Shown: positions 49,301 to 53,376 of the stretch, piece after piece
How the letters are laid out: the number at the start of each line of letters is the position of its first letter
Position numbering within the stretch: the first letter of the stretch is position 1
Translations under genes and position numbers: made by a program
Notes under the pieces: generated by a model
Databases searched by the model: none
What the model was told of the DNA's origin: nothing
What the model saw: the letters and a program-made list of their open reading frames with translations, nothing else
Assembly: GCA_032209605.1 (NCBI GenBank)
Contig: JASFXZ010000020.1
Span: 1,681,501 to 1,745,500, forward strand
DNA length: 64,000 bases
Source of the DNA: Mactromeris polynyma
Lineage: Eukaryota; Mollusca; Bivalvia; Venerida; Mactridae
Direction: 5' to 3'

Positions 49301-50020
49301 AATATTCAATACACACTTACAAATACCGATATATTGGGACAATACAGGAGAATGGGTTATTAGTCTAAAAATGTGCCAAAATAGCGTTACGTCACCTGCT
49401 TGGTAAACAGTTCATGAATGGATATTTTAGTGCATGCCAAATTTTAGTCATACTTTAATATAATACTGTGAAGTTAAAAATATAGATTAATTACTTAAAT
49501 TCTTTATGTCTTATTATCACAAAAATACAAGTTGAACATTTAACTATGTAGAGCATACACACATAAATATATATGTAGAAAATAGGAGTCAAAAACAGTC
49601 AGTATGTCAAAAGAATTTAAATATAATCAATATGTAGATATATCGTCAAGATTTGTCTTTCGATATACACATGTATCAATATCGCTGATATGCAAAAATT
49701 GCAATCAATGACAGACTTACTATACATTATTTTAGATATTCTAGACTATAATAGATCTACTATAATAAAAGAGCAGTAAAACTCAAATATCAAACACCTA
49801 AGTTATTAAGGCCAAGGGTTTAACAAAAACACCTCCAATGACATAAATATAATTACATCTAGGAAATTCCAACAGTTTGACAAGTAAATTATAATTCTTC
49901 AAGCAGAACAGTAACTGTTGTTCATTTGAAAAACATTTTACCTATAGGAGGAAGTGGTTTTGAAGCAGAAAAATCCACCGATCTGGCAGTAACTTTAGTA
50001 GCATCTACTTCTTCTTCCAT
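4183..50020 (-). CDS. ERICH6: ERICH6-like protein with FAM194 domain, complete 18-exon coding region
   Basis: Coding exons, 5' to 3' on the minus strand: 50020-49942, 48200-48120, 45023-44891, 43507-43377, 42416-42298, 41740-41657, 36937-36758, 35823-35642, 35060-34993, 32142-32059, 25549-25511, 24090-24052, 20559-20402, 8499-8414, 7156-7004, 6690-6462, 5720-5641, 4369-4183. They sum to 2112 nt (703 residues plus stop) with every phase compatible and all introns GT-AG. The N-terminal third is acidic and Ser-rich. Residues 251-278 hold CEFC followed by a CC pair, a possible metal site. Residues 476-620 carry the FAM194-type region: FLTMFPDG, YPSGNLAI, FEPNGYGYCYFPNGD, RRKWSWKD, NMGSRLK. The C terminus is basic. 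FAM194 proteins (ERICH6, ERICH6B) have no established function. The length is near human ERICH6 (663). A member of a sister FAM194 family is the main alternative. Possible minus-strand ATTAAA signals lie at 3895-3900 and 3883-3888. Confidence 0.8.
4688..5255. mobile_element. Palindromic element, family L, copy 1
   Basis: Left arm with CAGGGAACACCACATACATA and ACAGACCTCCAGGAAAACAA. The right arm (about 5150-5255) carries the inverse: CCCTGGGGTCTGTGTGGGGA, then GTTGTTCCATG. Its middle (4990-5070) matches in inverse the sequence at 51800-51880. Related copies are at 51600-51945 and 52490-52780. No transposase is visible. It lies in the intron between coding exons 17 and 18. Confidence 0.55.
5400..5600. 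repeat. SINE-like mollusc repeat fragment
   Basis: Contains GAACATGTCCGAGATATTAT and CTGACCAAAGTTGGTGATGA, then GGACAAACGATTCTAAAGTT. The phrase type is shared with the 13698 and 14360 repeats (ACCAAGTTTGAGGATGATAG, GTTATTGATCGGAAA). No promoter boxes were clearly seen, so only a repeat fragment is claimed. Confidence 0.4.
5641..5720 (-). CDS. ERICH6-like coding exon 17
   Basis: 80 nt, residues 616-642, LVAPENAPLKEIEEEYIFLE, acidic helix. Acceptor CCTTACAG, donor TTGA|GTAAGT (consensus). Confidence 0.85.
6462..6690 (-). CDS. ERICH6-like coding exon 16, FAM194 domain
   Basis: 229 nt, residues 539-615. Holds LYLDQYGGIELD, RRKWSWKD, HVHAPPFQPICIGLNKHMGI and SANKRSCRFNMGSRLK, the most family-specific part. 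Acceptor CTTTTTCAG, donor AAG|GTATAT. Confidence 0.9.
7004..7156 (-). CDS. ERICH6-like coding exon 15, FAM194 domain
   Basis: 153 nt, residues 488-539: YPSGNLAILISSVKLGHYYY, then VFEPNGYGYCYFPNGDIR. Acceptor GTAAACAG, donor CG|GTAAGT. The repeated aromatic-Pro-x-Gly units are typical of the family. Confidence 0.9.
8414..8499 (-). CDS. ERICH6-like coding exon 14, start of FAM194 domain
   Basis: 86 nt, residues 460-488, EKFYEHGQKFLTMFPDGTGN. The toxin-free, repeat-like 'FPDG..YPSG' pattern is the FAM194 hallmark. Acceptor ATATTTCAG. The donor ATT|GTATCC is weak, but only this site gives the phase that restores YPSGNLAI in the next exon. Confidence 0.85.
8682..9357. repeat. 32-bp tandem repeat, about 21 copies
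   Basis: Unit of 32 bases built on GAGTCTTACCAGTCCAGACA followed by ATCACACATGGT, with few variants (GTGAG, GCGAG, GAGAG, TTGAG). All three plus-strand frames are open through it because the unit lacks stops, giving spurious 76-residue frames with PDNHTW repeats. It lies in the 11.9-kb intron of the ERICH6-like gene. Confidence 0.95.
9878..10033 (-). mobile_element. tRNA-derived SINE (Leu/Ser-like head)
   Basis: On the minus strand the sequence reads TGGCCGAGTGTTTAAGGC, an A-box-like start, then GCCCTGGGAGCAGGAGG and GTTGGAATCC, close to a B box. The arrangement matches the 5' part of a Leu or Ser tRNA, but the acceptor stem is not closed and a SINE-like body follows. A functional tRNA is unlikely. 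Confidence 0.6.
11416..11597. mobile_element. Tc1/mariner-like MITE, family A, copy 1
   Basis: About 180 bp. The ends are CAGTCGGACCTCGTTCATTC and, inverted, ACAAGGTCTGATTG, each next to TA, which fits a TA target duplication. Internal GAATAATACATGGTTTCGGA and ATACATGG-type phrases recur in the copies at 20105, 25130, 27579, 60187 and 63701. No coding capacity. Confidence 0.75.
11598..11968. mobile_element. MITE family E, copy 1 (left end missing)
   Basis: Starts at AGTAACCAAACAATCCATTT and ends AATACAGGTTTTGTCGTGG. Compared with the copy at 62975-63308 it lacks the outermost ACAACAAAACCTGTAT end, which is replaced by the abutting family A element. Confidence 0.6.
13698..13930. mobile_element. 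SINE-like repeat with GGACGGACC tail, copy 1
   Basis: Begins ACAAGAGATGTTTGTAAAAC ATTATGCCCC, contains GGTTCCTCTGCTACCCAAGA and GGTCAAGGGGTTCTTGAGTT, and ends with GACGGACCGACCGACATGTG then TATGCCCTC. A sister copy lies at 14360-14570. This tail is common in bivalve SINE-like repeats. Confidence 0.7.
14360..14570. mobile_element. SINE-like repeat with GGACGGAC tail, copy 2
   Basis: Same order of motifs as the copy at 13698: ACAAGAGATGTTTGTAAAAC start, GGTTCCTCTGCTACCCAAGG, GACGGACGGACTGACATGTG and TATGCCCTCC, then AAGGGGGCATAAT. It adds GTGACCTTGACCTTTGAGCA near the front. Confidence 0.7.
14741..15115. mobile_element. MITE family E, copy 2
   Basis: Left end ACAACAAACCTGTATTAGTG, right end GGGTCACTAATGCAGGTTTT GTCGTG. 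The ends are inverted relative to each other over roughly 25 bases. Sisters at 11598-11968 and 62975-63308, with a fragment at 22296-22345. Confidence 0.65.
16329..16684. mobile_element. Palindromic MITE, family B, copy 2
   Basis: Left arm CACATCTACAATATTTACCT, right arm GGAGGTTACATATTGTAGAT. The right terminus is partly duplicated (a second TTTTAGATGTGAGAA follows), as if the end was copied or two elements abut. Contains TCGGCCATTTTGATAGGCAA and its inverse. Confidence 0.75.
17303..18350. repeat. 38-bp tandem repeat, about 27 copies, two sequence variants
   Basis: Unit AATTTTACAATCAGTATTGG TAAACCTTCAAATGGGGG. The first block uses TCAAATGGGGG; from about 17555 on, units use TCAAAAGGGGG and alternate TTTTAC with TTTAAC. 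There are no unique spacers, so this is a minisatellite and not a spacer array. It lies in the long intron of the ERICH6-like gene. Confidence 0.95.
19567..19924. mobile_element. hAT-like MITE with an internal TTGCAATA satellite
   Basis: Terminal inverted repeats ACATAGAGGTGTCA (19567-19580) and TGACACCCCTATGT (19911-19924) differ at one base. Inside are about six units of 43-48 bp, each with GCAATATGTTGCTTATGTAT and a CAATATAT half, so TTGCAATA palindromes occur throughout. A similar end, ACATAGGGGTGTCA, occurs at 34128. Confidence 0.65.
20105..20286. mobile_element. Tc1/mariner-like MITE, family A, copy 2
   Basis: TACAGTCCGACCTCGTTCAT to AATAAACGAGGTCCATCTGT A. The same internal GAATAATACATGGTTTCAAA segment as other copies. 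Confidence 0.75.
20402..20559 (-). CDS. ERICH6-like coding exon 13
   Basis: 158 nt, residues 407-459. Contains CLEEGWTLRPPSPLMDEDGD and FIPEPLNPDLLDEAK, an acidic Pro-rich lead-in to the FAM194 domain. Acceptor TTTTTACAG, donor AAAG|GTGAGA. The following intron is about 11.9 kb and full of repeats. Confidence 0.85.
20820..20943. mobile_element. Palindromic MITE, family C, copy 1
   Basis: About 124 bp that nearly reads as its own inverse: CACAGGAGATTGTCATGAGT and TCTCTCCCTTTATCCCTTC on the left, GAAGGGATAAAGAGAGAGAA and CTCGTGACAATCTCCTGTG on the right. Sisters at 31759-31923 and 38234-38366. Confidence 0.75.
22631..22917. mobile_element. Palindromic MITE, family B, copy 3
   Basis: CACATCTACAATATTTACCT at the left and AGGTAAATATTGTAGATGTG at the right, a perfect 20-base inverted end. 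Each arm also carries a copy of TGTCGGCCATTTTGATAGGC. The best preserved copy of the family here. Confidence 0.8.
23452..23742. mobile_element. MITE family F with long inverted arms
   Basis: Outer arms GTTTACTACGCAGCACGAAA AGCTGGCGGCCGATCACAAA and the inverse at the right, continuing with GTTAGAAATA facing TATTTCTAAC. The arms are about 110 bases. Both flanks are near GTGACTTTTTTG / CATAAAAATGACGTG. A half copy lies at 43198-43322. Confidence 0.8.
24052..24090 (-). CDS. ERICH6-like coding exon 12, 39-nt microexon
   Basis: A second 39-nt exon of the same phase class, residues 394-406 (ATAGSPRRFLESG). Acceptor TTTAAAG, donor GGAG|GTGCAT. It joins exon 13 to form a Val codon. Confidence 0.7.
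24408..24480. repeat. Short tandem repeat, three 23-bp units
   Basis: Units of CCACCATGTCATGTGACTGA TC. Each holds GTCATGTGA, an E-box-like core. Confidence 0.7.
24510..24785. repeat. Dispersed repeat, family K, copy 1
   Basis: Shares GATCATTGAAGTTTCTCGTT and CTACACTTTCTCCAATCATT and several flanking phrases with 29890-30165. Open frames inside it are short and differ between the copies, so no gene is claimed. Confidence 0.6.
25130..25311. mobile_element. Tc1/mariner-like MITE, family A, copy 3
   Basis: ACAGCAGGACCTCGTTCATT to AATAAACAAGGTCCAACTG. It lies about 200 bases from the 39-nt exon 11 on its 3' side. Confidence 0.7.
25511..25549 (-). CDS. ERICH6-like coding exon 11, 39-nt microexon
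   Basis: 39 nt, phase 1 to phase 1, residues 381-393 (ESSPAVLKTTIPV). Acceptor ATTTTTAG, donor GTCG|GTAATT. Too short to find by open-frame length; supported by fit of phase and splice sites on both sides. Confidence 0.7.
26331..26572. repeat. Imperfect inverted repeat with CCCCTGGGG ends
   Basis: Left GCCCCTGGGGGGATGGC and right GCCATCCCCCTGGGGAC enclose a CT- and CCCAGGA-rich middle. The ends are inverse to one another, so this is probably another non-autonomous element. Confidence 0.5.
26980..27151. mobile_element. MITE family D, copy 1
   Basis: TTCCAGTAGGGGCTGAATAT to CAAGGGTTAAATGGAAC, with GACCCTTCAGCTAGAATTTG inside. Same order in the copies at 40536, 57903 and 62253. Confidence 0.6.
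27579..27760. mobile_element. Tc1/mariner-like MITE, family A, copy 4
   Basis: TACAGTCAGATCTCATTCAT to AAAAGAAGGTCTGAATGTA. More diverged than copies 1 to 3. Confidence 0.65.
27815..27935 (-). repeat. SINE fragment related to the 33850 SINE
   Basis: Shares TTGGTTACCAACCAGTACTA-like and CAGAGGTGGAGGACAACTGA segments with 33850-33970 but lacks the tRNA-like head. A third relative is at 29635-29765 (GACGTGGAGGACATATGACC). Confidence 0.5.
29890..30165. repeat. Dispersed repeat, family K, copy 2
   Basis: GATCATTGAAGTTTCTCGTG and CTACACTTTCTCCAATCATT match the copy at 24510-24785. Both lie in introns of the same gene. Confidence 0.6.
31250..31560. repeat. 26-bp tandem repeat, about 11 copies
   Basis: Unit ATGTGTTTTCATTGGCTGAA TACAAA. 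The 5' units keep CATTGGCTG; the later ones drift to CATTGACTG. On the minus strand the intact units each give a CCAAT pentamer. Confidence 0.9.
31759..31923. mobile_element. Palindromic MITE, family C, copy 2
   Basis: ACACAGGAGATGTTCACGAG to GAACTTGTGACAATCCCCTG. The TTCTCTCCCTTTATC segment is internally duplicated, making it longer than copy 1. Confidence 0.7.
32059..32142 (-). CDS. ERICH6-like coding exon 10
   Basis: 84 nt, phase 1 to phase 1, residues 353-380, Gly/Ser-rich linker (GQGGTPKVGITKLAGVSG, then MKDMF). Acceptor CTGTGTAG, donor TTTG|GTATGT. Frame-neutral if skipped. Confidence 0.85.
33390..33620. repeat. SINE-like repeat fragment
   Basis: ACAAGATGTGTCCATAGGAC and AAGGGCCATAACTCCTAAAA are standard bivalve SINE-like phrases; it ends near GGTGGGGGGCATAAAAA. 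No tRNA head seen. Confidence 0.5.
33850..34069 (-). mobile_element. tRNA-derived SINE, complete head
   Basis: On the minus strand it starts TATAGCTCAGTTGGTTGAGC (A box), then the CTGGGTGGCAGCCC region inverted as a stem, and GGGTTTGATTTTCGG (B box). A body follows with CCACCTCTGATTCATGTGGG and ends near the CAGCCATACAAAAC tail. The tRNA-like part lacks a closed acceptor stem and CCA context. Confidence 0.7.
34993..35060 (-). CDS. ERICH6-like coding exon 9
   Basis: 68 nt, residues 330-353. Continues the charged helix: RMRERELQRRQQEASGMQQN, then FFA. Acceptor CATTTAG, donor GCTT|GTAAGT. Confidence 0.85.
34993..35200. repeat. tRNA-like fragment next to exon 9
   Basis: At 35149-35200 the minus strand reads GGGTATAGTGCTTGACTCCT then GGTCAGGAGTTGGAATCCT, an A-box/B-box pair 30 bases apart. 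Probably a SINE head inserted about 90 bases upstream of exon 9 (the interval given includes exon 9). Confidence 0.35.
35642..35823 (-). CDS. ERICH6-like coding exon 8
   Basis: 182 nt, residues 270-330. Begins LAPEVLYCCNEYREFVEF, then a charged, probably helical or coiled stretch (NEMEEEQKKKNK) and KQERNAAKEKAVQ. Acceptor TTTCAAG, donor AGAG|GTTTGA, weaker than its neighbours. Confidence 0.85.
36758..36937 (-). CDS. ERICH6-like coding exon 7, CEFC motif
   Basis: 180 nt, phase 0 on both sides, residues 210-269. Acidic segment (MDYDGPEYEKDE) followed by GNCEFCQQAIKSFP. The CxxC at residues 251/254 together with the CC at 277-278 in the next exon could bind zinc; that is inference. Acceptor ATTTAAG, donor AAG|GTAAGC. 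Confidence 0.9.
38234..38366. mobile_element. Palindromic MITE, family C, copy 3
   Basis: TCACAGGAGATTATCAAAAA to CACGACAATCTTCTGTGA, enclosing TCTCCCTTTATCCCGTCTAT and its inverse. Confidence 0.7.
39753..39859. mobile_element. Short hAT-like MITE (107 bp)
   Basis: Ends TATCAGGGTTGGC and GCCGACCCTGATA are inverse with one mismatch. The inside carries three TATTTCCCG units. Flanks are short; an 8-bp target duplication was not confirmed. Confidence 0.55.
40536..40730. mobile_element. MITE family D, copy 2
   Basis: CAGGGGTTCCATTTGACCAC to TTGAGATTCAGCATCTAGTG, with ATTCTGGCTGAAGGGTCAAT and CTATAAAATGGTAAAATCC inside. Opposite orientation to copy 1. Confidence 0.65.
41657..41740 (-). CDS. ERICH6-like coding exon 6
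   Basis: 84 nt, phase 0 on both sides, residues 182-209, from SSDDEASHRKMKDE to PPNILQ. Acceptor TATGACAG, donor CAG|GTAGAA. Skipping it would keep the frame. Confidence 0.85.
42298..42416 (-). CDS. ERICH6-like coding exon 5
   Basis: 119 nt, residues 142-181, with YNDEYGIPILDLSSDTDD. Acceptor ATTTTAG, donor GAT|GTAGGC. Ends on a codon boundary. Confidence 0.85.
43198..43322. mobile_element. Half copy of MITE family F
   Basis: GGCTATTAAAAACTATTTCT and AACAAACAAAACCGCCAAAA, then AAGCTTTTCGTGCAGAGTGG, match the right half of 23452-23742. It ends about 55 bases from the exon 4 donor. Confidence 0.65.
43377..43507 (-). CDS. ERICH6-like coding exon 4
   Basis: 131 nt, residues 98-141, including REIMFVTLNTQTDWEWVEQA. 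Acceptor TTATTCAG, donor GATA|GTAAGT. A half copy of the family F MITE lies about 55 bases beyond its donor, at 43198-43322. Confidence 0.85.
44891..45023 (-). CDS. ERICH6-like coding exon 3
   Basis: 133 nt, residues 54-97. Contains RPRIIRGFRPEVISDDEYDD, an arginine-rich stretch followed by an acidic one. Acceptor TTTTTAG, donor CGG|GTGAGT (consensus). GC-rich against the surrounding intron, as expected of an exon. Confidence 0.85.
45590..45976. repeat. 19-bp tandem repeat, about 20 copies
   Basis: Unit CACTCAAATCTCAGATTCA with TTC/TAC/TCC/TCG variants. Related single phrases occur at 36340-36380, 16690-16725 and 27310-27340, so the array may have grown from a dispersed element end. Confidence 0.9.
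46637..47062 (-). other. Unexplained low-AT block with two minus-strand open frames
   Basis: Two frames read on the minus strand: 47062-46877 (with NFPPWKYRGKVIKRGL and GTLPPGVSPVR) and 46831-46637 (with RSLSRK-like basic start and NLGSHSPFANLTVNIP). Composition is less AT-rich than the flanks. There is a hairpin at 46692-46758 (GAATGACTTCCAAG facing CTTGGAAGTCATTC). No family recognised and no splice fit to the ERICH6-like model; it may be a decayed mobile-element fragment. Confidence 0.3.
47178..47370. promoter_or_regulatory. Cluster of TGACGTCA (CRE) palindromes in a degenerate repeat
   Basis: Exact TGACGTCA at 47180, 47211, 47219, 47258, 47289, 47341 and 47361, plus one CGACGTCA at 47239. 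They sit in a degenerate repeat with phrases like CATCATGCCTTTC and TCTATGACATCACTG. CREB/ATF proteins bind this octamer; whether these are used is unknown. Position: ERICH6-like intron 2. Confidence 0.5.
48120..48200 (-). CDS. ERICH6-like coding exon 2
   Basis: 81 nt, phase 1 in and phase 1 out, residues 27-53: Ser/Arg-rich (SDSGRERALSAASNASSRR). Acceptor TTTCAAAG, donor ATG|GTAATT. Length divisible by three with matching phases, so skipping it would keep the frame. Confidence 0.8.
48240..48418. mobile_element. MITE-like element with ACAGTTCAATCTCTC ends
   Basis: Left ATACAGTTCAATCTCTCC, right GAGAGGTTAAACTGTATAA, inverse with mismatches. It starts about 40 bases upstream of exon 2. A related right end, CTAGAGAGGTTGCACTGTAT, is at 62880-62900. 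Confidence 0.5.
48520..49078. repeat. SINE-like repeat with three ~170-bp internal units and GGACGGA tail
   Basis: Three successive units each hold AACTTTGCACTTACTGGGC-like text, CATGAAACCCCAGGTGCACA, GGCTCATATTG and GATTGCATA. The last is followed by GTTACGGACGGAAGGACGGA and ATATGCCCCCCCCCCT. The tail matches the SINE-like copies at 13698 and 14360. Confidence 0.7.
49259..49722. mobile_element. hAT-like MITE, about 460 bp
   Basis: TAGGGCTGTCATTGATATAT at the left and AATCAATGACAGACTTA at the right. The inside is rich in ATCAATAT and CGATAT phrases shared with 15575-15715 and 41220-41300. The right end is degenerate, so the boundary is approximate. Confidence 0.5.
49942..50020 (-). CDS. ERICH6-like coding exon 1 (start codon)
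   Basis: Starts at ATG 50020-50018 with MEEEVDAT; residues 1-26 plus one base. The acceptor TTGTCAG precedes the exon at 50030, so ten bases of 5' UTR lie in this exon. The donor is ATAG|GTAAAA. It joins exon 2 to form a Gly codon (PPIGS). This is the first in-frame ATG. A different upstream start cannot be excluded, since the exon before it is only guessed. Confidence 0.75.
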
Positions 50021-50248
50021 GGTTTCCAAACTGACAATTATTTCCAAATTAGTGTGTTTGTTTTCATTATACAAATGTACTGTAATCTGAAAAATATACC
50101 ATGCCAACAGTAAATAATGTGTGCTTGCTGTGTCCATACCTATACTGGTTGTAAATCATTTCTGCAAATGAACTTTACAAATACTAGTAACTTGTAAGCA
50201 AATCTGTATTCTAAATAAAATTTAATTTGAATCAAGTCAATCACTCAC

Positions 50249-50300
50249 CGCCATGTTTATTTATACTTGTATAAAATACCAGTGTAAAGGTCAAAAGTCA
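50249..50300 (-). other. Candidate 5' untranslated exon of the ERICH6-like gene
   Basis: A perfect donor, GCG|GTGAGT at 50249/50248 on the minus strand, could splice to the acceptor at 50031, ahead of coding exon 1. The sequence just before it contains ATG GCG. Spliced in, that ATG opens a 14-codon frame that overlaps the MEEEVD start out of frame. The 5' limit of the exon and the promoter are not seen. Confidence 0.4.
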
Positions 50301-50573
50301 TATTTTGTAATTTCTAGTCTGTATACTTGGTTGGACATCTTTGGGCCGATGTTTTGCACAAGCAATGAGTAAAATAATGAGCAAGTTACTTTGTGACAGT
50401 TCAAAACTGTGTGATTCAAAATTTCAATATAAGTGAAGGTGCTTAAAAAACTAACACATATCATAGAAAAAGAGGTACATATATAGTCGGAACTCCTAAA
50501 TTGTTTTAATATATTTTGCCTGCAAAAACAACATTTTCTTCCCTAAAAAATGCTTAATAGCACAATGTGTAAT

Positions 50574-50662
50574 GAAAACTAGCATAGAGCTTGTAATCGA
50601 GCATAGAGCTTGTAATCAAGCATAGAGCTTGTAATTGAGCATAGAGCTTGTTATCGAGCATT
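50574..50662. repeat. 19-bp tandem repeat, four copies
   Basis: Unit AGCATAGAGCTTGTAATCG with single-base variants, ending in AGCATTTTTGG. Confidence 0.85.
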
Positions 50663-51599
50663 TTTGGTTTCCACTGGTGTTTAAGTGCACCTGTCAAAAT
50701 TGTTTTGCTCCAAAGAATATAGGATTGTTCCATTTTATTAGCCCATGGCAGGACTTATTTTTTATTAGTCTTGATAAAATGATATTAAGTTAAACAATCA
50801 CTATCATTTGTTAGACTATCAAGAACTCATAATACCAGGATACTCTTAGCTTCACCATGTCATCATGACCTTTCAAAAATGCCATAGATTGAACTGCTTG
50901 CCAGTTTGTGAAGTCATTTAAAAATGCAATGGACTTTACATTATGCTGTAAAATGAAAAACAAATGCAAGCGTTGCCGTTGTTAAAATTGTAATGAAGAC
51001 GTTTGAAATCATTTTCATTAGAACGGTAAGTGCCTGTCAACCTTATAAATTCGTTGTGATCGGTTGTCTGTTGAAGTAAACATGGTAAAATTGGAAAACA
51101 AAAAGCTCATCCCCTCTATTGACCGCGCTTTACATTAAATAAATCTTAGAGGGTAACATTATTTTTCCACAACAACTACATACTTACTTTTTATGTTTTT
51201 TTCTTGTTAGAATTGATAAATAATTATGTTTCAATACTCTAACTTTTTCATGGTTACATCCACATTAATCCGCCATGACAGTTTACATTGGTGATCGTCA
51301 CGTGATTTACTCTCACCGCAATTGATTGGCCTTTCAATTTGGGTGTAATAGAATCAAATTGGTTGGGCGTAAGACATCTAATAGTGGGACTATCATACTA
51401 GGTGATCATCAATACCATTTATTTTGAAAAATTTGGATGATTTTTTTAGAATATTACATTAAATCAGGGATCAATAATTCACTTGTTTTCGTGTTTTTTA
51501 TTGGTCCCATATAACAAAAACATAGTCGAACAGGAAATAACTTCGGGGTCAACAAAAAATGTCAAATATTGTGTTTTTAAAGCTCAGTTTCTGAGTGTC
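50663..51599. other. Intergenic stretch upstream of the ERICH6-like gene
   Basis: AT-rich, no reading frame with recognisable protein composition, no RNA gene seen. May contain promoter elements of the minus-strand gene; none could be assigned. Confidence 0.4.
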
Positions 51600-51945
51600 C
51601 ACATAATTTTAAGAGAGAGCATAAGTTGCAACAGGGAACGCCACATGTACAAGACATTCCCTCTCCACACATACATCCCGGAGGATAACAATCTATAAGA
51701 CATTTGAGGAGCTAGGTTCAAATGGTGTATACATCAGGGAACAGGGACTCAAGGAATGGCATGGCCGACCATAAGGGATAACTTATAATGAGAATAAAAG
51801 TGGACACGCAGTGGGAGGGGATTGTTAATGGATGGAACACATCACAGGACAAGTCAAGACTACTGGCAACAATAGGCAGGGGAACACAGGGGGAGGACAA
51901 TTCAACATACATCAGGGACCGTATATGAGTGTGTTCCAGCATACA
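51600..51945. mobile_element. Palindromic element, family L, copy 2
   Basis: CAACAGGGAACGCCACATGT, CGGAGGATAACAATCTATAA and GGAATGGCATGGCCGACCAT match 4690-4830 in order. GGGGATTGTTAATGGATGGA and GACAAGTCAAGACTACTGGC match the inverse of 4990-5070. Confidence 0.6.
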
Positions 51946-52489
51946 TCTAAAACACAAATCCGCCCTTGCTGCTCTTGTTCACAAAATAAATAAATAAATC
52001 ATAAACATGGTCAGAAAAAGTAATTATAAAAATATTTAATTATGTTTTGTGAATATGTTTGCCAAAAATGTTTATCTGAACGATCACATAAGTTCACAAT
52101 GTAGTAGTTGAAACTGTGTTTTTTTTACCTCGGACATATACCAATAAAGGCACATATATGTGCACTTAAATTAATGTGTTAACAAATTAAGTAATGGATA
52201 TACAATCAACAGACAATGATATATTTAAATAAAGAGTTAAGAGTTTCGACAAAAATCTGATAGCAAAGAAGTTAGATGACTGCATCGAGTCTAAATGATA
52301 CACGAAGGGTTCCAGATGGGACACAGAATGGTCCAAATATTATAAATATACTATAAGGAACGCGTGTCAAAATAGATGACGAGAACCATCCAATTAGTCC
52401 CCTATTAGAAAGCAGAATGAATAAAGCAATTATAATTTAACAGTATGACATATCTACTTCATGGGGAGTCACTGTCAAATGTATGTGTC

Positions 52490-52780
52490 GTTCACTGTAG
52501 CAACTTATGCTCTCTCTCTCTCTCTCTCTCCTACATCGTCGTATTTAGATGATATATACCCATTAGCCAAGAAAGGTTGTAAGGCGAAAGTTTAACAAAG
52601 GGAAGCAATATTAAATGCATTCTTACGTAAATTATAAACAAAGGTAAAAGGTTGTTAATTGATATGGACACACATTTGAAACTTTGACACTGCAGTGCAG
52701 TGCAGGGGGAGTTTAATGGATGGAATACATCAAAGGATAAGTCAAGACAGCTGACAATAATAGGAAATAACACGAATACT
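52490..52780. mobile_element. Palindromic element, family L, copy 3
   Basis: GTAGCAACTTATGCTCTCTC, with a (CT) run at 52508-52529, then GGGGGAGTTTAATGGATGGA and GATAAGTCAAGACAGCTGAC, the same phrases as copy 2. Confidence 0.55.
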
Positions 52781-53376
52781 ATACAATAGTTTATTAAGTG
52801 AAAAAATTGCACATGCCAGAAATATTCTCAGCAAGTGATTAAAACCAATATATTGTTTTAACAACTCTGTGCAATACTTACAAAATATCTGATCCATTTT
52901 TTGTATATTTGCCTAAACAAGCCGTATGTGCATCCTCGTGACAAGTATTACTCTCCTTTAGCATCGGCGGAACGGTAGTGGAATCAAAGCGCTGTGTGGA
53001 GCGTAGACAAGTATATGCATGTTGAATAAGCTGCTTGTACATTACAATATACGTGTACGATCACGTATTGGTCCTGGGTTGTGGCATACGAAAAATGTGG
53101 GTCTCATATCAGTATAAATTGGTCACATATGGTACATTTTGTCCACATATATCTGTGCATGAGGAGAATAAGCGTCTTGTAGTCTAACCTTACTCATTCA
53201 GCCCTGAGTCATTTTATGAGCAGACTTTTTACATATAGTTGCCACACTTCTTCTTCTTCTTCCATTAATGTCCATGGCCCACTCTGGAGCATTGTCGAAC
53301 AAGGTGCAGACTATTTACAAGGTGGATGTGAGGCTCAAACAAGTGCAGGATTAAAATCGTTAAAAACATCTGATAT

